64,000 bases of DNA, taken from NCBI RefSeq assembly GCF_006439335.1, contig NZ_SAWY01000007.1, positions 1-64,000 of the forward strand, written 5' to 3'. Source of the DNA: Litorilituus lipolyticus (GTDB lineage: Bacteria > Pseudomonadota > Gammaproteobacteria > Enterobacterales > Alteromonadaceae). Of the stretch, positions 1 to 10,747 are shown one piece after another (the first letter of the stretch is position 1; the number at the start of each line of letters is the position of its first letter). The notes under the pieces are model-generated. The model did no database searches. It saw nothing but the letters and a program-made list of their open reading frames with translations, and had not been told where the DNA came from. The position numbers were made by a program, and so were the translations under genes.

Positions 1-22
1 GCCTCATATGGCCTTAAAATAC

Positions 23-53
23 AAAACGCCTGATGAAATTCATCAGGCGTTTT
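23..53 (-). terminator. Intrinsic terminator downstream of amtB
   Basis: A near-perfect palindrome with a GC-rich centre (AACGCCTGATG paired with CATCAGGCGTT) is followed on the minus strand by a T-rich tail. It lies about 50 bases after the amtB stop. A shorter tail on the plus side means it could also end a gene coming from the left of the window. Confidence 0.8.
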
Positions 54-103
54 AGAAAAAAAGTGTCAACCTATATCAGGACAACACAGTGCTAAGTTAA
101 GAA

Positions 104-1369
104 TTAACCTCGAGTAAACTCCGGATAAGCTTCCATACCACAATCCGCTTTATCTACGCCTTCATACTCTTCTTCAGCTGTCACGCGAATACCAATGACT
201 TGTTTAAGGATAAACCATACAACAAAACTTGTTGCAAATACCCAAACAAAAATTGTCGCAGCACCAATTAATTGTCCACTGAAAGTTGAACCACTGTTAG
301 TCACTGGTACTAACAACAAGCCAAATAAGCCGACAACTCCGTGTACAGAAATAGCACCAACAGGATCATCAATACGTAATTTATCTAAACCAATAATTGA
401 TACAACAACAATTACCCCAGCAATGGCACCGAACAAGGTTGCTTGTAATGCTGTAGGTGTAGATGGCTCTGCAGTAATAGCAACTAAACCAGCTAAAGCA
501 CCATTTAATGTCATAGTTAAGTCAGCCTTTTTAAATAGTAATTTAGCAAAGACCAACGCTGACACGGCTCCAGCAGCTGCTGCCGCATTGGTATTTAAAA
601 AGACCATTGCCACAGCATGAGAGTTGGCAATATCACCTAACTTCAATACTGAGCCACCGTTAAAGCCAAACCAGCCCATCCATAAAATAAAAGTTCCTAA
701 CGTGGCCAGTGGTAAGTTAGCACCTGGAATCGCATTGATTCGACCATCTTTTGTGTATTTTCCTTTACGAGCACCAAGTAGCAATACTCCTGCTAATGCT
801 GCAGAAGCACCTGCCATATGTACAATACCTGAACCAGCAAAGTCAGAGAAACCTAGGTCAGATAGAGTAAATAAACCAAACACAGCATTACCACCCCATG
901 TCCAACTACCTTCCATTGGGTAAATAAATGCCGTTAACACCACGGTAAAGGCTAAAAATGCCCATAACTTCATGCGTTCTGCTACGGCACCCGAAACGAT
1001 TGACATCGCTGTTGCAACAAATACAACTTGGAAGAAGAAATCAGAAGCTGCAGAGTAGATTGCACCACCAGTAAAACCATCTTCTCGTTTTGTAAAATCT
1101 TCTAAAACCTTACTAGGATCAACGGTTTCAATACCTGAAAGGAAAACGCCTCCACCATACATAATGTCATAACCTATGGTTAAATAGGCAATACAAGAGA
1201 TAGCGTATAAAGCGACGTTTTTCGTTAAAATTTCTGTGGTATTTTTTGCTCGAACCAAGCCGGCTTCAAGCATTGAAAAGCCTGCTGCCATCCACATAAC
1301 TAGCGCACCACAAATTAAGAAATAAAATGTATCGAGTGCATATTGTAAATGAAAAATATTCTGTTCCAT
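104..1369 (-). CDS. amtB: Ammonium transporter AmtB
   Basis: This 421-residue protein of the Amt/MEP/Rh family conducts ammonium/ammonia across the inner membrane. The family fold of about 11 membrane helices is visible as repeated hydrophobic segments. The family segment AGFSMLEAGLVRAKN is near residue 30, and the central pore region with conserved Trp and His residues (GIVHMAGASAALAG, near residue 180; SVHGVVGLFG, near residue 342) is present. It lies 18 bases after glnK on the same strand, the classical glnK-amtB operon in which the P-II protein plugs the channel when nitrogen is plentiful. Expression is probably driven from the sigma-54-type promoter upstream of glnK. A terminator follows. 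Confidence 0.95.
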   Translation of the reverse strand: MEQNIFHLQYALDTFYFLICGALVMWMAAGFSMLEAGLVRAKNTTEILTKNVALYAISCIAYLTIGYDIMYGGGVFLSGIETVDPSKVLEDFTKREDGFTGGAIYSAASDFFFQVVFVATAMSIVSGAVAERMKLWAFLAFTVVLTAFIYPMEGSWTWGGNAVFGLFTLSDLGFSDFAGSGIVHMAGASAALAGVLLLGARKGKYTKDGRINAIPGANLPLATLGTFILWMGWFGFNGGSVLKLGDIANSHAVAMVFLNTNAAAAAGAVSALVFAKLLFKKADLTMTLNGALAGLVAITAEPSTPTALQATLFGAIAGVIVVVSIIGLDKLRIDDPVGAISVHGVVGLFGLLLVPVTNSGSTFSGQLIGAATIFVWVFATSFVVWFILKQVIGIRVTAEEEYEGVDKADCGMEAYPEFTRG

Positions 1370-1387
1370 GATTAGCCCTTAAATTGA

Positions 1388-1735
<348 letters not shown>

Positions 1736-1771
1736 TTATTTTTTAGCATTATGAGCACTAACTATCACAAT

Positions 1772-1786
1772 ACAAATCACATGCCA
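1772..1786 (-). promoter_or_regulatory. Putative sigma-54 (RpoN) promoter of glnK-amtB
   Basis: Read on the minus strand the sequence is TGGCATGTGATTTGT. It matches the sigma-54 consensus TGGCAYRNNNNTTGCW except that the -12 GC is GT. It ends about 45 bases before the glnK start, a suitable distance. The glnK-amtB operon is RpoN/NtrC controlled in enteric bacteria, which supports the reading; no transcript evidence is available. Confidence 0.6.
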
Positions 1787-1847
1787 TAAAATAAAACCAT
1801 TAAAAATCAGCACGTTTAATACATTTCATTAACAAAAAGGTAAAAAG

Positions 1848-1896
1848 TTGCACCATTTTAGAGCGCAATTACAAGGGGTTGGTTGAGTGTGGTGCA
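1848..1896. promoter_or_regulatory. Putative NtrC-binding half sites upstream of glnK
   Basis: A TTGCACCA element (1848-1855) is followed by GCGCAA (1863-1868), giving an imperfect dyad. An inverted TGGTGCA lies at 1890-1896. The NtrC consensus is close to TGCACCA-N3-TGGTGCA. The elements sit roughly 60-120 bases upstream of the sigma-54-like promoter, where enhancer sites are expected. The dyad spacing is not ideal. Confidence 0.4.
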
Positions 1897-2031
1897 GAGT
1901 TATTTCGATTAAGAAAATATTAAAAACAAAACGGTTGATTACTGATCTTCAAGGAGGAGCTCATATTTGTTTATAAGCTTAATAAGCGTTTTTTGAGCAA
2001 AAGTAACTACTGGCAAAGATAAATTTTTACT

Positions 2032-3978
2032 TTAAAGTTTCTTTTTTGGCAAATCATGATCTTGCTGAGGATGAACCATAAAACGTCGATAGCGAAAGAC
2101 TTGCCCTGTGGCTAATTTTTTTGCCTCGGTTAATGCTTCATCAGCTTGTGAGTAAAGTGTTGCGCTATCATGAGTTTCGGCATTTCGAATAGCAATACCA
2201 ATATTTACAGCAACATCAACTTTCTTACCATTACAACGAAAGTCCTGCCTTGCGACATTTTCAACAATACGTTCAGATACTTGAATTTCTTGCTCTGTCC
2301 CTAAGCGAGATAAAATACATAAAAACTCACCTCCAGCAATCCTGCCTACCACATCTTCACCTCTTAATGCATTTTGAGTGATAGTGGCAATACTTTTAAT
2401 AACCGTATCACCAAAAGCCTCACCATATAAGTTATTAATGCTTTTAAGATCAGCAATATCTACTAGCAATACGGCTACATGGTTTTTATTCCACGAAGAG
2501 GAGGAGAGTAATTTATCCAAATAGGCAAAACTATAGCGGCGATTAAACAACCCTGTTAAAGGTTCAATAACCGAAAGGTTGTTAATTTTTTTAGCGCTGC
2601 GCTGTTGTAAAACTAGTACAACAATAATAAGTAATAAAAATACCACCGAGAAAAAAATGATATACGTTTGTAATTCATTGCGCTGCATTTGCTGATTGAC
2701 CTGCAATTCAAGTACTTTTGCTCTTTGTTGCAGTAAAGCAGATTCTACGCCTTGCCTTTCTAATTCTAAATTACTTTTTAATTTAGCTAACCGCTCTGAA
2801 GATTTCTCTAAGACTAACGCAGTATTCTTTTGGTGATATTGATCTAATAATTGATAAGCTTTTTGGTAATTATCTTGCGCATAGGCTAGTTTAGCAGCAA
2901 TGAGCATTACTTCATTTTGCCACCTTGTATCTACTAACTCAGGTATCATTTTAAATATTGTATTGGCATGGTTAATTGCTACTTCAGCTTCATCTAACCG
3001 AGAAAATTCAATCAAACACTCTGCTTTTCGTTTATATAGTTCAGCCTTATAGTCATCATGTCCTTTTAAAGCTAAAGCGCGATCAATGACCGTAATAGCC
3101 CGAGCACATTGACCTTGTTCAGCTAACGTCATCCCTAAACCATAATCAGCAAAAAACAATATCTCAGGGTTATTAAACTGAGTGACTACTTGTCTATATC
3201 GTTCGTAATGCTCAACAGCCAGCTCATACTTATCCCAATAACGGTATGTGGCAGCTAATCCGTTCAAGGCATCGGCAATATAGCTTGGATAGCCTAAAAT
3301 CAAATAGCTTGCCAATGCTTTTTCATAATAATTAATCGACTTCGCATAATCGTTCATATAACCATATATAGCGCCATATACTTCATTAATAGTCGCTATC
3401 AAAAAGTCATTTTTTAAAGCAAAGGCATCTATATAGGCAAGCTGAAGATCTGCTAATGAATTTTCAAAATGCTCTGTTAAACTTAAGGTATACGCTAATT
3501 CTTGTTTTGCTCGTATCGCTAAACGAAGATTATTATGTTGTTTCGCTTGGGTTAACGCTAATTCTAAAGTTGTGATCGCTTCAGTATATTGGCTTTCTTT
3601 TTGCTGCAAAATACCCGAAAACAAATTGATAGTAATTGTAATTTCTGACGGTAAATTGCTAGTAGGATCTTCTGACAATACGTCATTTACTTGCTGTAAA
3701 GTTTGCTTAAAATCTTCATAAAAAAATAATAAATGTTCAGCTTCTATTTTTCGAATTAGCCACCATAATTTATCTTCATGTGACATTTGATTAAATTGTG
3801 GAGATATAGCTAATAAATCTTGATAACCTTGCCACGGTTTAAGATAAAGTTGCTCGTTATATTCAGCTAACGAAACACCATTAATATCTATCCCTTCAGC
3901 TGCCGCTGAATGAATAAACATGAAGAGCCATAAGGAAAGAAATAGGCGATAAAAACGCTGAATTAATACTTTAAACAA
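2032..3978 (-). CDS. TPR-containing membrane protein with degenerate GGDEF domain
   Basis: This 648-residue protein has an N-terminal signal peptide (about residues 1-27), a long helical region of tetratricopeptide-like repeats (about 60-390, e.g. INYYEKALASYLILGYPSYI), a coiled coil, one membrane helix (about 430-450, IIFFSVVFLLLIIVVLVL) and a C-terminal GGDEF domain (about 470-630). The architecture suggests a periplasmic sensor coupled to cyclic-di-GMP signalling. The active-site loop reads RIAGGEF, so the catalytic third position of GG(D/E)EF is Gly (AGGEF, residues 548-552). The inhibitory RxxD motif (RGED) sits at the canonical five-residue spacing before it. It may therefore be a c-di-GMP receptor rather than a cyclase. 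The gene stands alone. Confidence 0.85.
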   Translation of the reverse strand: MFKVLIQRFYRLFLSLWLFMFIHSAAAEGIDINGVSLAEYNEQLYLKPWQGYQDLLAISPQFNQMSHEDKLWWLIRKIEAEHLLFFYEDFKQTLQQVNDVLSEDPTSNLPSEITITINLFSGILQQKESQYTEAITTLELALTQAKQHNNLRLAIRAKQELAYTLSLTEHFENSLADLQLAYIDAFALKNDFLIATINEVYGAIYGYMNDYAKSINYYEKALASYLILGYPSYIADALNGLAATYRYWDKYELAVEHYERYRQVVTQFNNPEILFFADYGLGMTLAEQGQCARAITVIDRALALKGHDDYKAELYKRKAECLIEFSRLDEAEVAINHANTIFKMIPELVDTRWQNEVMLIAAKLAYAQDNYQKAYQLLDQYHQKNTALVLEKSSERLAKLKSNLELERQGVESALLQQRAKVLELQVNQQMQRNELQTYIIFFSVVFLLLIIVVLVLQQRSAKKINNLSVIEPLTGLFNRRYSFAYLDKLLSSSSWNKNHVAVLLVDIADLKSINNLYGEAFGDTVIKSIATITQNALRGEDVVGRIAGGEFLCILSRLGTEQEIQVSERIVENVARQDFRCNGKKVDVAVNIGIAIRNAETHDSATLYSQADEALTEAKKLATGQVFRYRRFMVHPQQDHDLPKKKL

Positions 3979-4278
3979 TAACTGAATCGTCCGTGAAAGA
4001 TTGCCCGCTTACTTATTATCCACCATAACATTAAGTTATGAAAAACAACATAACAAAAAAAGATTAAACATTATAAGTTTGGCTATTGTCTGAAGAAAAA
4101 CCCCTTAAAAATTTCCCCTGTTGTTTATGAGTTTGGGCCTGCACATAACTTTAATGACAAAAACCATCCTCTATGCCAACCAGCACTTATCTACATGGTT
4201 TAATGAAAGCATTCTTCAATGGGTATAAACAACATGCATTTACGTTATCTACTTATAATTAATAGCAATCAAGTTCGA
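3979..4278. other. Intergenic region, nothing assigned
   Basis: These 300 bases separate the start of the GGDEF gene from the stop of the next minus-strand gene. They are AT-rich and must contain the promoter of the GGDEF gene, but I see no convincing -35/-10 pair, hairpin or small gene. Confidence 0.5.
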
Positions 4279-4509
4279 TTAATGTCTTAACGTGATATCA
4301 GGCTGGTGATCAATCTCACCGTCATCATCAATTGTTAAAATACCTTCATTAAGCTGCACAACAGCTAATTTACCATTTTCATTTTGTCGAACAAAAGCCA
4401 GCGTATAACCATAGCGATTTACTTCACTTAAAGAGCACTGTTGAGCAACAGACAACTCTTTAAGTAATTTGGTAACTTTTTCCTGAACTTGACGTCGCTC
4501 TATTGGCAC
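4279..4509 (-). CDS. Small hypothetical protein
   Basis: This 76-residue protein is not recognised. It starts with a charged helix (VQEKVTKLLKEL) and continues with short beta-like segments (GYTLAFVRQ, LAVVQLN, GILTIDDDGEI), suggesting a small soluble cytoplasmic fold. There is no signal peptide or membrane segment. It is transcribed away from the porin gene, so the FNR-type boxes between them could act on either gene. Confidence 0.6.
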   Translation of the reverse strand: MPIERRQVQEKVTKLLKELSVAQQCSLSEVNRYGYTLAFVRQNENGKLAVVQLNEGILTIDDDGEIDHQPDITLRH

Positions 4510-4642
4510 CTAAGCCCCCTAAAATACAGTTAATGCATACTTAAAGGTGGGTCAGAAAAGAGTAAAACGCAAGCTGAGCCTTTAATCATTTCATTATTTA
4601 TTTAAAAACGATAGAGGAATATAGACCAAAGTCGTAGTAAAC

Positions 4643-4656
4643 TTGATGCAAATCAA
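4643..4656. promoter_or_regulatory. FNR-type box 1 upstream of porin
   Basis: The sequence TTGATGCAAATCAA is a perfect match to the FNR consensus TTGAT-N4-ATCAA. It lies about 164 bases before the porin start and about 134 bases upstream of the divergent small gene. FNR-family regulators bind this palindrome in response to oxygen loss. CRP or EtrA-like relatives recognise related sites. Confidence 0.65.
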
Positions 4657-4691
4657 GATTTTTAATCTATTAAATAACTTACTTTCACAAC

Positions 4692-4705
4692 TTGATTTAA
4701 ATCAA
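4692..4705. promoter_or_regulatory. FNR-type box 2 upstream of porin
   Basis: The sequence TTGATTTAAATCAA is a second perfect TTGAT-N4-ATCAA palindrome. Its centre is 49 bases from that of the first, or a little under five helical turns, so two dimers would bind on roughly the same DNA face. It lies about 115 bases before the porin start codon. Confidence 0.65.
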
Positions 4706-4819
4706 ACATTCAAAGTGAGCCGAGTGCAAAAATTCACCCAAGCAGTAAGTTGGTTACAAATAATAACAATAAAAACCAAATAACATATTTTTTATAAAAC
4801 ATGACATTAGGATATTATT

Positions 4820-5998
4820 ATGAAAACAGGTAAATTTGCTTTATCTTTAGTAGCAGCCTCTATACTAGCTGCTCCTACAGCATTCGCAGGCGAAACAAAA
4901 CACGGTAAAGATATTTCTGCAGCACTTTCTGATAGCAAAGTAAAAGTTAACTTCCGCGCACGTTATGAAGGTGTTGACCAAGATGGTATCGATAAAACGG
5001 CTGACGCTTTAACATTAAAAAGCCGTATTACAATTAACACAGGTTCATATCAAAACTTTTCTCTTGGTCTTGAAGTAGACAAAGTTGATGCATTAGTTGA
5101 TGACTACAACAGCAAAACAAATGGCCAAACTGAATACCCAGTTGTTGCTGATCCTCAAGGTACTGATGTAAACCAAGCATTTGTTAAATATGCTAATAAT
5201 GGTTTTAGTGCAATTGCTGGTCGTCAACGCATTTTACACAACAACCAGCGTTTTGTAGGTGGTGTAGGTTGGCGTCAAAACGAACAAACTTATGATGGTG
5301 TTCGTGGACAATACAAAGCGGGTGCTTTATCAGTAGATTATGGCTACATTCATAACATTAACAGCATTTTAGGTGGTAATGTTAAGGGTGATTTCCATTT
5401 AGCGAATGTTAACTACAAATTCAATAAGCAGCACAAAGTTGCCGGTTTTGCTTACATCTTAGACTATGATACAGCAGTAGCTAACTCAACAAGTACTTAT
5501 GGTGCACTTTATAACGGTAAGTTTGGCCCTGTATTTGTTAACGCCAGCCTTGCTTCGCAAAGTGACAACGGTGATAACCCAGCAAGTTACACAGCAACTT
5601 ACATCAATGCGGAAGTTGGTACTAAATTTGGTCCTGTTACTGTGTTAGGTGGTTATGAGTTACTTGGTAGTGATAATGGTGTTGGTTTCAATACTCCTCT
5701 AGCAACAAAGCATAAGTTCAATGGTTGGGCAGATAAATTCTTGGGCACTCCAGGCCAAGGTTTAGAAGATATCTACTTAACAGCTAAAGGTAAATTTGCA
5801 GGTGTTAAACTAGCTGCTACATACCATGACTATTCATCTGACGTTGATGGTTTAGATTTCGGTAATGAATTAAACTTAGTAGGTACTTACGCATTTAACA
5901 AAAACTACGGTGTGCTAGTTAAGTACGCTAACTTCAGTGCAGAAGATCTTCACACTGATACAGACAAGTTATGGGTACAGTTAACTGCTAAATTTTAA
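4820..5998 (+). CDS. Outer-membrane beta-barrel porin-like protein
   Basis: This 392-residue protein has a clear signal peptide (MKTGKFALSLVAASILAAPTAF, cleavage near AFA-GE). The mature part has alternating amphipathic beta strands, many Gly and aromatic residues, and a terminal Phe (VQLTAKF), the usual C-terminal signal of outer-membrane barrels. It resembles the alginate-export/Opr-type barrels of Shewanella and Colwellia relatives, but its substrate cannot be read from sequence. Codon use looks like that of a highly expressed gene. Two perfect FNR-type boxes upstream suggest oxygen- or CRP-family control. A terminator follows, so it is monocistronic. Confidence 0.8.
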   Translation: MKTGKFALSLVAASILAAPTAFAGETKHGKDISAALSDSKVKVNFRARYEGVDQDGIDKTADALTLKSRITINTGSYQNFSLGLEVDKVDALVDDYNSKTNGQTEYPVVADPQGTDVNQAFVKYANNGFSAIAGRQRILHNNQRFVGGVGWRQNEQTYDGVRGQYKAGALSVDYGYIHNINSILGGNVKGDFHLANVNYKFNKQHKVAGFAYILDYDTAVANSTSTYGALYNGKFGPVFVNASLASQSDNGDNPASYTATYINAEVGTKFGPVTVLGGYELLGSDNGVGFNTPLATKHKFNGWADKFLGTPGQGLEDIYLTAKGKFAGVKLAATYHDYSSDVDGLDFGNELNLVGTYAFNKNYGVLVKYANFSAEDLHTDTDKLWVQLTAKF

Positions 5999-6024
5999 TA
6001 GCTAAAATAACGTCTCCACACTAA

Positions 6025-6065
6025 AAGTAAGAAACTGGAACACACGCTGGTTTCTTACTTTTTTA
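6025..6065 (+). terminator. Intrinsic terminator after porin gene
   Basis: AAGTAAGAAAC (6025-6035) pairs with GTTTCTTACTT (6050-6060), leaving a 14-base loop, and is followed by a T-rich run. It lies 27 bases after the porin stop. Confidence 0.75.
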
Positions 6066-6201
6066 TTTTAATCCTTATTTTGCTTTAATCCCCTTTATTC
6101 TTAACAGCACCAGTGTCATCTGATTTGTAGCATTGCCACTTCCATACAAAAACATTAGAATAGCCGCGTTGTTCACTACCTCTATGTAATAGGCTTCCCT
6201 T

Positions 6202-6786
6202 TTGATTTTAATGATCGATAACTACGATTCATTTACCTTCAATTTAGTGCATTATTTTCAAGCGCTTGGAGAAGAGGTAATCGTTAAGCGTAATGACGAA
6301 GTGACGATTAAGGATATTGAATCACTTGTTCCTCAGTTTATCGTTATTTCTCCTGGTCCTTGCGATCCTGATAGTGCCGGAATTTCCCTAGCGGTTATTG
6401 CACACTATGCAAATATCATCCCTATTTTAGGTGTTTGCTTAGGGCATCAATGCATTGCACAACACTTTGGTGGTAAGGTAGAAAAAGCCGCACAAGTCAT
6501 GCATGGTAAAGTAAGTCAAATACAGCATAATAATAGTGGTCTCTTCACAAATTTAGCCCTACCACTATCCGTCACAAGGTACCATTCACTTATTGTTGAT
6601 AGAGATAGTTTACCCGCTGATTTGGAAATTACTGCTTGGACAAATACTAATGAGATAATGGCGTTAAAGCATAAGCACTATCCTATTGCCAGTGTACAGT
6701 TTCATCCTGAATCAATTCTTACTGAGCAAGGACATCAACTGTTAGAGAATTTTATCAAGGAATACAAAAACTATCCGATAACTTAA
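6202..6786 (+). CDS. pabA: Aminodeoxychorismate/anthranilate synthase glutamine amidotransferase component
   Basis: This class I glutamine amidotransferase (194 residues) supplies ammonia to PabB (folate pathway) or TrpE. The triad is visible: nucleophile Cys in [11 protein letters not shown] (near 78), and His-Glu in VQFHPESIL (near 168). The chosen TTG start gives [11 protein letters not shown], which matches the conserved family N-terminus, and has an AGG eight bases upstream; the in-frame ATG three codons later would clip the conserved strand. It stands apart from trp genes, and neighbouring pabB is absent, so the PabA role is an inference. Confidence 0.88.
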   Translation: MILMIDNYDSFTFNLVHYFQALGEEVIVKRNDEVTIKDIESLVPQFIVISPGPCDPDSAGISLAVIAHYANIIPILGVCLGHQCIAQHFGGKVEKAAQVMHGKVSQIQHNNSGLFTNLALPLSVTRYHSLIVDRDSLPADLEITAWTNTNEIMALKHKHYPIASVQFHPESILTEQGHQLLENFIKEYKNYPIT

Positions 6787-6910
6787 TTTATACTGTACAC
6801 GAATATTTTATTATGTTTTTTCATTATATACGTGCTTTCTTTTTAGAAAACGATAAACTTAAAAAATAATATCTAGCAATTCGATATATGGATCATTAAA
6901 AGCAAACTCT

Positions 6911-8056
6911 ATGCAAATTTTCGATAATCAAGACCTTACTTCTTCTCTTTACCAACGTGCGATTAGTTTATCCATCGGCAAAGATTACGCTGAAAAACGC
7001 AACGGTAAAGTTGCCACAGTGAAGCATCAAGGAAGTGAGCAAGAAAATAGACGTAGAGAATTATTAGACGTAGAGCTTGAAGCCCAACAAAATAAAATAA
7101 TTGCTGATCACGGTGAAGCACACTTTAGGCAACAAATTACCCAACGTTTCTTTGATCAAGTCCGCAGTAAAATTAATGAAGATTTCGATAGCAAAGAACA
7201 TTTATACCACACCATTTTAGGTATAGAAGATGCTGCTCCTGATATTTTAGAAATATTGTCAAAAAGAGCTGCCTCTGTTAACCGTATTTACCCACTTGCA
7301 ACTTCTTTACCCTGGCTTAATAACGACTTAATTAATCTTGTTAATAAACCACAGTATCGCAAACGTGCCGATGTTCAAGTAACTGATGGTAAACTTGCTT
7401 TAAGTTATATTGGGCTAGATAATCTAAAACTTGTAATGCCAACATTCATTTTGAAACATTGGCTACCTACCAGCACTGCACCATACGGTTTGATGAAAAG
7501 AAAATTATGGAACGATAGTTTATCTGTTGCCTTAGCGGCAAAAGCTTTAGCCGCAAAGCTAGAACTTGATTCATTTACCGCCTTTACCGCTGGCATGTTA
7601 TCAAATATAGGCCAACTAGCTGTTACTCGTTGTTTTCTCACTACGTTTAATGAGATGCATAGCGAACAACTAAAAGATGCCTATAACAATAAAGATAAGC
7701 GTCTACATAATATATTAGTCAAAATAGAAGCCTCGCCTGATATTCTGTTGGAACAGATCGTTTTACGTAGTGCAAAACTGTCAGCAGACTTAATTGAACA
7801 GATGAACTTTGAGCATTTGAGGATCACTGAGGCAATATTTGATTTAGCTTATGCAGAAGATACCAAAAAAATGTGTCCAATTGCTGAGGTTGTTGCTAAA
7901 GCAAAGGCCTTTGTCACATTTCGTAGCTTGGCAAAAGACGAATTGATCAATGCTGATGAAACCAAAGCTTTATTGCAGTCTGTAAACCTAAATCCAAGCG
8001 AAATCGCTTTACTGAAAAAGAGTGATATTGATCATATTAAACTCAATTTCAGCTAA
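6911..8056 (+). CDS. HDOD domain signalling protein
   Basis: This 381-residue protein has an HDOD (HD-related output) domain in its central and C-terminal part (about 110-340). Family features are the hydrophobic PLATSLPWLNNDLINLVNKPQ segment region and LAAKLELDSFTAFTAGMLSNIGQLAV, where active HD phosphohydrolases would have paired His-Asp. Here the canonical HD pair is absent, as is normal for HDOD proteins, which act as non-enzymatic signalling modules. The N-terminal 100 residues are charged and helical and not recognised. There is no membrane segment. Confidence 0.75.
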   Translation: MQIFDNQDLTSSLYQRAISLSIGKDYAEKRNGKVATVKHQGSEQENRRRELLDVELEAQQNKIIADHGEAHFRQQITQRFFDQVRSKINEDFDSKEHLYHTILGIEDAAPDILEILSKRAASVNRIYPLATSLPWLNNDLINLVNKPQYRKRADVQVTDGKLALSYIGLDNLKLVMPTFILKHWLPTSTAPYGLMKRKLWNDSLSVALAAKALAAKLELDSFTAFTAGMLSNIGQLAVTRCFLTTFNEMHSEQLKDAYNNKDKRLHNILVKIEASPDILLEQIVLRSAKLSADLIEQMNFEHLRITEAIFDLAYAEDTKKMCPIAEVVAKAKAFVTFRSLAKDELINADETKALLQSVNLNPSEIALLKKSDIDHIKLNFS

Positions 8057-9630
<1,574 letters not shown>

Positions 9631-9646
9631 TTAACTTCCCCTTCCT

Positions 9647-9680
9647 ATGGCATAAGTATTGTTACTTATGCCATTTTCTT
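9647..9680 (+). terminator. Hairpin between astC and astA, possible partial terminator
   Basis: A perfect 12-base-pair stem (ATGGCATAAGTA with TACTTATGCCAT) closes a TTGT loop and is followed by TTTCTT. It sits inside the operon, so it may attenuate transcription or protect the astC message rather than stop it fully. Confidence 0.55.
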
Positions 9681-9704
9681 CAAAGTAATCATTGAGAGCA
9701 TTTT

Positions 9705-10721
9705 ATGATCATCGTACGTCCTATTCAGAAAAATGACTATGAAGCATTGCATCAGATTGCCGTGGAATCTGGCCATGGATTTACCTCATTACCCGTAAAC
9801 GAAGAGTTATTACAAAACAAAATAGCTCGTGCTGAAACTTCATTTTCTAAAACAGTATGCCAGCCAGGTGATGAAGGCTACCTATTTGTTATGGAAGATA
9901 CAGAAACAGGCCAAGTTGTAGGGACTAGTGGTATAGAAGCAGCTGTCGGTTTAGAAGATGCCTTTTATCACTATCATCTAGGTAAAGTTGTCCATAATTC
10001 TCGTGAACTCAATATCTATAACACAGTAGAAACACTCTCATTGTGTAATGATTATACTGGCGCAACAGAAATTTGTACCTTATTCCTAAGTGAGAGCCAC
10101 CGTAAAAATAATAATGGCCGCTTCTTATCGCGTTTTCGTTTCTTATTTATTACAGAGCATCAAGAAAGATTTTCTGAAACTGTCATTGCTGAAATGCGCG
10201 GTGTTTCAGATGATGAGGGACGTTCTCCATTTTGGGCATGGCTAGAAGAGCACTTCTTTTCGATGGACTTTCCCACAGCTGACTACTTAACAGGTATCGG
10301 TAAAAAAGTGTTTATTGCTGAATTAATGCCGAAATACCCTATTTATGTCAATTTACTTAGTAAAGATGCGCAAGCAGTGATTAACCAAGTACATCCGCAT
10401 ACTGTTCCAGCAGTGCGTTTGTTAGAAGCCGAAGGGTTCTCACGACGTGGTTATGTTGATATTTTTGACGGTGGTCCAACTGTCGAAGCTGATATCAAAA
10501 ATATTAAAACCATTAATAAAAGTAAGCGTTGCCAAGTGATTATCGGTGACGTGCAATCCACAGATAACTATATTATTTGTAACAGTGACGTAGCAAATTT
10601 TAGAGCGACACAAGCTCCCCTTTCATTACGAGCAACTGCCGAGCAAGTTGTGATCAGCCAAGAAGTTGCTGATGCATTACTAGTGAAAGAAGGTGACTGG
10701 GTTCGCTTAGTTTCTAACTAA
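9705..10721 (+). CDS. astA: Arginine N-succinyltransferase
   Basis: This 338-residue AstA transfers succinyl from succinyl-CoA to arginine, the first step of the AST catabolic pathway. Family landmarks include the N-terminal [19 protein letters not shown], the central [21 protein letters not shown] segment (near 127-147) and [20 protein letters not shown] (near 175-195). The length is normal. It lies 75 bases after astC with a hairpin between them, and 27 bases before astD. Confidence 0.93.
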   Translation: MIIVRPIQKNDYEALHQIAVESGHGFTSLPVNEELLQNKIARAETSFSKTVCQPGDEGYLFVMEDTETGQVVGTSGIEAAVGLEDAFYHYHLGKVVHNSRELNIYNTVETLSLCNDYTGATEICTLFLSESHRKNNNGRFLSRFRFLFITEHQERFSETVIAEMRGVSDDEGRSPFWAWLEEHFFSMDFPTADYLTGIGKKVFIAELMPKYPIYVNLLSKDAQAVINQVHPHTVPAVRLLEAEGFSRRGYVDIFDGGPTVEADIKNIKTINKSKRCQVIIGDVQSTDNYIICNSDVANFRATQAPLSLRATAEQVVISQEVADALLVKEGDWVRLVSN

Positions 10722-10747
10722 CCCTTAAAAGATTATTAGGAATAAAT

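Noticed and set aside
195-923. Open frames on the plus strand opposite amtB
   Set aside because: They run antisense to a clear, full-length ammonium transporter and have low-complexity, non-family sequence. They are frame shadows.
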